Assembly: GCA_964385635.1 (NCBI GenBank)
Contig: CAYLPU010000158.1
Location: 1 to 7,662, forward strand
Direction of reading: 5' to 3'
Source: CAYLPU01 sp964385635
Lineage (GTDB): Bacteria; Chloroflexota; Anaerolineae; B4-G1
DNA length: 7,662 nt
A program made the position numbers and the translations under genes. A model generated the notes under the pieces. The model made no database searches. It saw nothing but the letters and a program-made list of their open reading frames with translations, and was not told the origin of the DNA. Positions 6,112 through 7,662 of the stretch are shown piece after piece (positions within the stretch are counted from its first letter, which is position 1; the number at the start of each line of letters is the position of its first letter).

Positions 6112-6692
6112 TGGTTTTCTCCCTGATGCGTGTTTCGCGTCGCGTGATTAGCGGGCCGCGCTGCCGGGGCAGATGTAGCGTTTCCTGCAATGAGTGCATC
6201 CTTTCTCTGTGGGGCCATCATACAACGGCCGCTCTCTCCCTGTTTGCAATGTCCACACACGAGACTGGGGCGGGTCACAAAGCCGGCGACCGTCAGGCCG
6301 ATCAGAACCAGGAACAGGAACAGCCGGTAGAGTGAAAAACCGACTATCAGCGAACCGATGCTGCCCAGGATAGGCAGTGGAGAAGTGACCAGCATTAGTA
6401 TTCCCGCCACCTTGTGGGACGTGGCCTTATGAAACTCCTCCTCTGCCCTTTTCTTGAACAAAAGAGCAGACAGTTTGCCGTAACCCGTGCCGCAGTTCTT
6501 GCCGTAGTAGCAGCAGCGTGTACAGGCAAAGGCCAGCACCGCAGCCATCTCCAGGAGATAGAGGGCCAGATACCCCGCCCAAGCCCAGGTCCCCAGTTGG
6601 GCCAGGACTATCAGGCCGACGGCAACCCCTGCCAGACCAAACAGCAGATTGAAAACGACGAGCGAGCGTGGGTAGTTCTCATAACATTCCAT
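6108..6692 (-). CDS. Four-helix membrane protein with two cysteine clusters
   Basis: I do not recognise the family. The 194-aa protein has four hydrophobic helices at about 11-31, 37-57, 95-117 and 120-139. Cysteines cluster directly after helix 2 (CTRCCYYGKNCGTGYGK, 57-73) and after helix 4 (VCGHCKQGESGRC, 145-157). With the positive-inside rule (KKRAEEEFHK after helix 2) both clusters face the cytoplasm, where together they could bind zinc or an Fe-S cluster. This is inference from spacing: C57, C60, C61, C67, then C146, C149, C157. The tail after about 170 is low-complexity Ala/Asn/Thr. Start ATG 6692 is chosen for AAGGAGG 9 nt upstream; the in-frame ATG at 6740 falls inside the inverted repeat and lacks a good site. 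The stop overlaps the HEAT gene start by four bases, so it is the first gene of a three-gene operon. No clear promoter was found. Confidence 0.72.
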   Translation of the reverse strand: MECYENYPRSLVVFNLLFGLAGVAVGLIVLAQLGTWAWAGYLALYLLEMAAVLAFACTRCCYYGKNCGTGYGKLSALLFKKRAEEEFHKATSHKVAGILMLVTSPLPILGSIGSLIVGFSLYRLFLFLVLIGLTVAGFVTRPSLVCGHCKQGESGRCMMAPQRKDALIAGNATSAPAARPANHATRNTHQGENQ

Positions 6693-6727
6693 TGCGAATA
6701 GCCTCCTTGATGTACTAGAATTCAAAG

Positions 6728-6851
6728 CATCCCAGGTCATAAGCCTGTCATTCTGAGCGTAGTGAAGAATCTCGCCTTGGACAGGCGGTTTGGGTGCTGT
6801 GGCGTGAGATTCTTCGCTCCACTGCGTTTCGCTCAGAATGACACTGGGATG
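6728..6851. repeat. Imperfect long inverted repeat (MITE/REP-like element)
   Basis: The outer arms are CATCCCAG (6728-6735) and CTGGGATG (6844-6851). The middle arms are TGTCATTCTGAGCG (6746-6759) and its exact complement (6830-6843). The inner arms are GAAGAATCTC (6764-6773) and GAGATTCTTC (6806-6815). Arms are separated by small unequal gaps, so the whole folds into an interrupted hairpin. The CATTCTGAGCG...GAAGAATCTC word is, from memory, common in dispersed intergenic repeats of many bacteria. It lies between two minus-strand genes, after the acetyltransferase stop, and could also act as a transcript-ending or RNA-stabilising structure. It encodes no protein. Confidence 0.8.
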
Positions 6852-6871
6852 ATTATTTTTCTGGAACAGCC

Positions 6872-7662
6872 TTATCCCTCGTCCAGGAGATCAATGAGTC
6901 TCTTTTTCTCCTTCTTGCCCAAATAGTGATAGGCCACCAGTTCTCCATTATAGACGATGCTAAAGACACCATAAGGCGACGGCGCAGAATCTTGCACTTC
7001 CCGGCCGCTTGTCAGTTCGATCACCTGGGCCTCTATTCCCCTTTCACTGGCGATCTCCAAGACCCCCTTCACCGCATCCTCAATGTAGGGACATTGATCG
7101 GCGCGAAGAACCGTCAGCCCTGAACCATAGCGACTAAGCCGCTCATCCCAATTCCTGGGAAAGGTGGGGAGCGGGGTCTCGTCAAACCTTTTCACCAGCA
7201 ACTCGAACGGCGCCACCTCGTCCACTGACTCGAATCCGTTCTTGAGGAGTATCTTTTTGCCGGCTAACCAGACGCGGCTGCTGGTCACCATAGCCACGCC
7301 GTGCTGGCCCAGGTTCCGCGCGTCTTGCACGCACTCGGCCAACAGACGTGAGCCGTATCCTTTGCCCTTGCCTTTGCCCACTACCCATAAGCAGTGAATG
7401 ACCATATAACCCTCGGCGTTGACAGCCCGCCAGGCAAACTCACCCGGGATGTACTCGATGAACCCCGCGGACCTGTTGCCCTCGTAGAGAATCTTTATCC
7501 GCATGCCCTCCGAAAAGCGCTGCTCCAGCCAGTTCAGCTTCTTTCGGTACCCCGCCGACTTGCGCTTGCTCTTGTAGCAAAAGAACCCTTGCTCAGCGAC
7601 ATTTGTGGGATATTTACCCCAAAAGTTGCACCAGTAGGCACTGTGTGAAGTTGACCTCCTCT
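6872..7662 (-). CDS. GNAT acetyltransferase with thioredoxin-like/YoaP-like C-terminus, 5' end beyond window
   Basis: The frame is open from the right edge to the stop at 6872. ATG 7504 is not the true start: the 52 codons before it are open, contain no ATG, GTG or TTG, and encode family-like sequence (EQGFFCYKSKRKSAGYRKK and LNWLEQRFSEG) that leads straight into MRIKILYEG. Counting from Met 7504, the GNAT core runs about 13-107, with FIEYIPGEFAWRAV (15-28), HCLWVVGKGKGKGYGSRLL (37-55, the acetyl-CoA loop) and VAMVTSS (70-76). The second half (about 129-207) begins LTVLRADQCPYIEDAVKGVL, like a thioredoxin-fold strand-helix with a single active-site-like Cys138. It ends in VFSIVYNGELVAYHYL, resembling the C-terminal domain of YoaP-type acetyltransferases. 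The substrate is unknown. The inverted repeat follows the stop. Co-transcription with the next minus-strand gene is doubtful because of that gap. Confidence 0.85.
   Translation of the reverse strand, partial: RRSTSHSAYWCNFWGKYPTNVAEQGFFCYKSKRKSAGYRKKLNWLEQRFSEGMRIKILYEGNRSAGFIEYIPGEFAWRAVNAEGYMVIHCLWVVGKGKGKGYGSRLLAECVQDARNLGQHGVAMVTSSRVWLAGKKILLKNGFESVDEVAPFELLVKRFDETPLPTFPRNWDERLSRYGSGLTVLRADQCPYIEDAVKGVLEIASERGIEAQVIELTSGREVQDSAPSPYGVFSIVYNGELVAYHYLGKKEKKRLIDLLDEG

Noticed and set aside
6693..6740. Longer membrane-protein start at ATG 6740
   Set aside because: It lies in the inverted repeat and lacks a Shine-Dalgarno; ATG 6692 has AAGGAGG nine bases upstream.
7394..7648. Plus-strand 84-aa ORF at the right edge
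   Set aside because: Antisense to the acetyltransferase frame, which is open and family-like across the same stretch.

Overview
The window is bacterial. It has clear sigma-70-type promoters, strong Shine-Dalgarno sites and tightly packed GC-rich genes. The gene content is a two-gene sufC/sufB-like pair with no sufD or sufS, a flavin reductase next to an ornithine-cyclodeaminase-family enzyme, alpha-toroid and HEAT proteins, and a FecR-like secreted protein with a Pro/Ser/Thr-rich tail. This points to an environmental Chloroflexota (Anaerolineae-like) or similar anaerobic lineage. The taxonomic call is inference. No tRNA, rRNA, CRISPR array or transposase was seen.

Layout. (1) Positions 1-716, minus strand: a FecR-like exported protein whose 3' end lies beyond the left edge. 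(2) Positions 717-1008: a divergent regulatory region with one promoter facing each way, a short palindrome over the leftward -10, and a small GC hairpin that puts the sufC ribosome-binding site in its loop. (3) Positions 1009-2794, plus strand: sufC and a short sufB-like gene overlapping by 8 nt. This matches the two-component SUF-like minimal system (SMS) for Fe-S cluster assembly. (4) Positions 2812-4423, plus strand: a near-consensus promoter, then a flavin-reductase-family gene and an ornithine cyclodeaminase/mu-crystallin-family gene 14 nt apart. (5) Positions 4424-4495: a short convergent gap. (6) Positions 6692-4496, minus strand: a compact three-gene operon encoding a four-helix membrane protein with two cysteine clusters, a HEAT-repeat protein and a predicted alpha/alpha-toroid protein. 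(7) Positions 6728-6851: a long imperfect inverted repeat resembling a MITE/REP-type dispersed element. (8) Positions 7662-6872, minus strand: a GNAT acetyltransferase with a thioredoxin-like/YoaP-like C-terminal half, whose start lies beyond the right edge.

How the genes fit together. SufC (ATPase) and the SufB-like protein (scaffold) should form one Fe-S assembly complex; the residues matching the SufB scaffold Cys and Glu are both present. The flavin reductase and OCD-family enzyme look like a separate redox/amino-acid unit of unknown substrate. The membrane-Cys/HEAT/toroid operon has no function I can assign. It is the best candidate in the window for an undescribed system.
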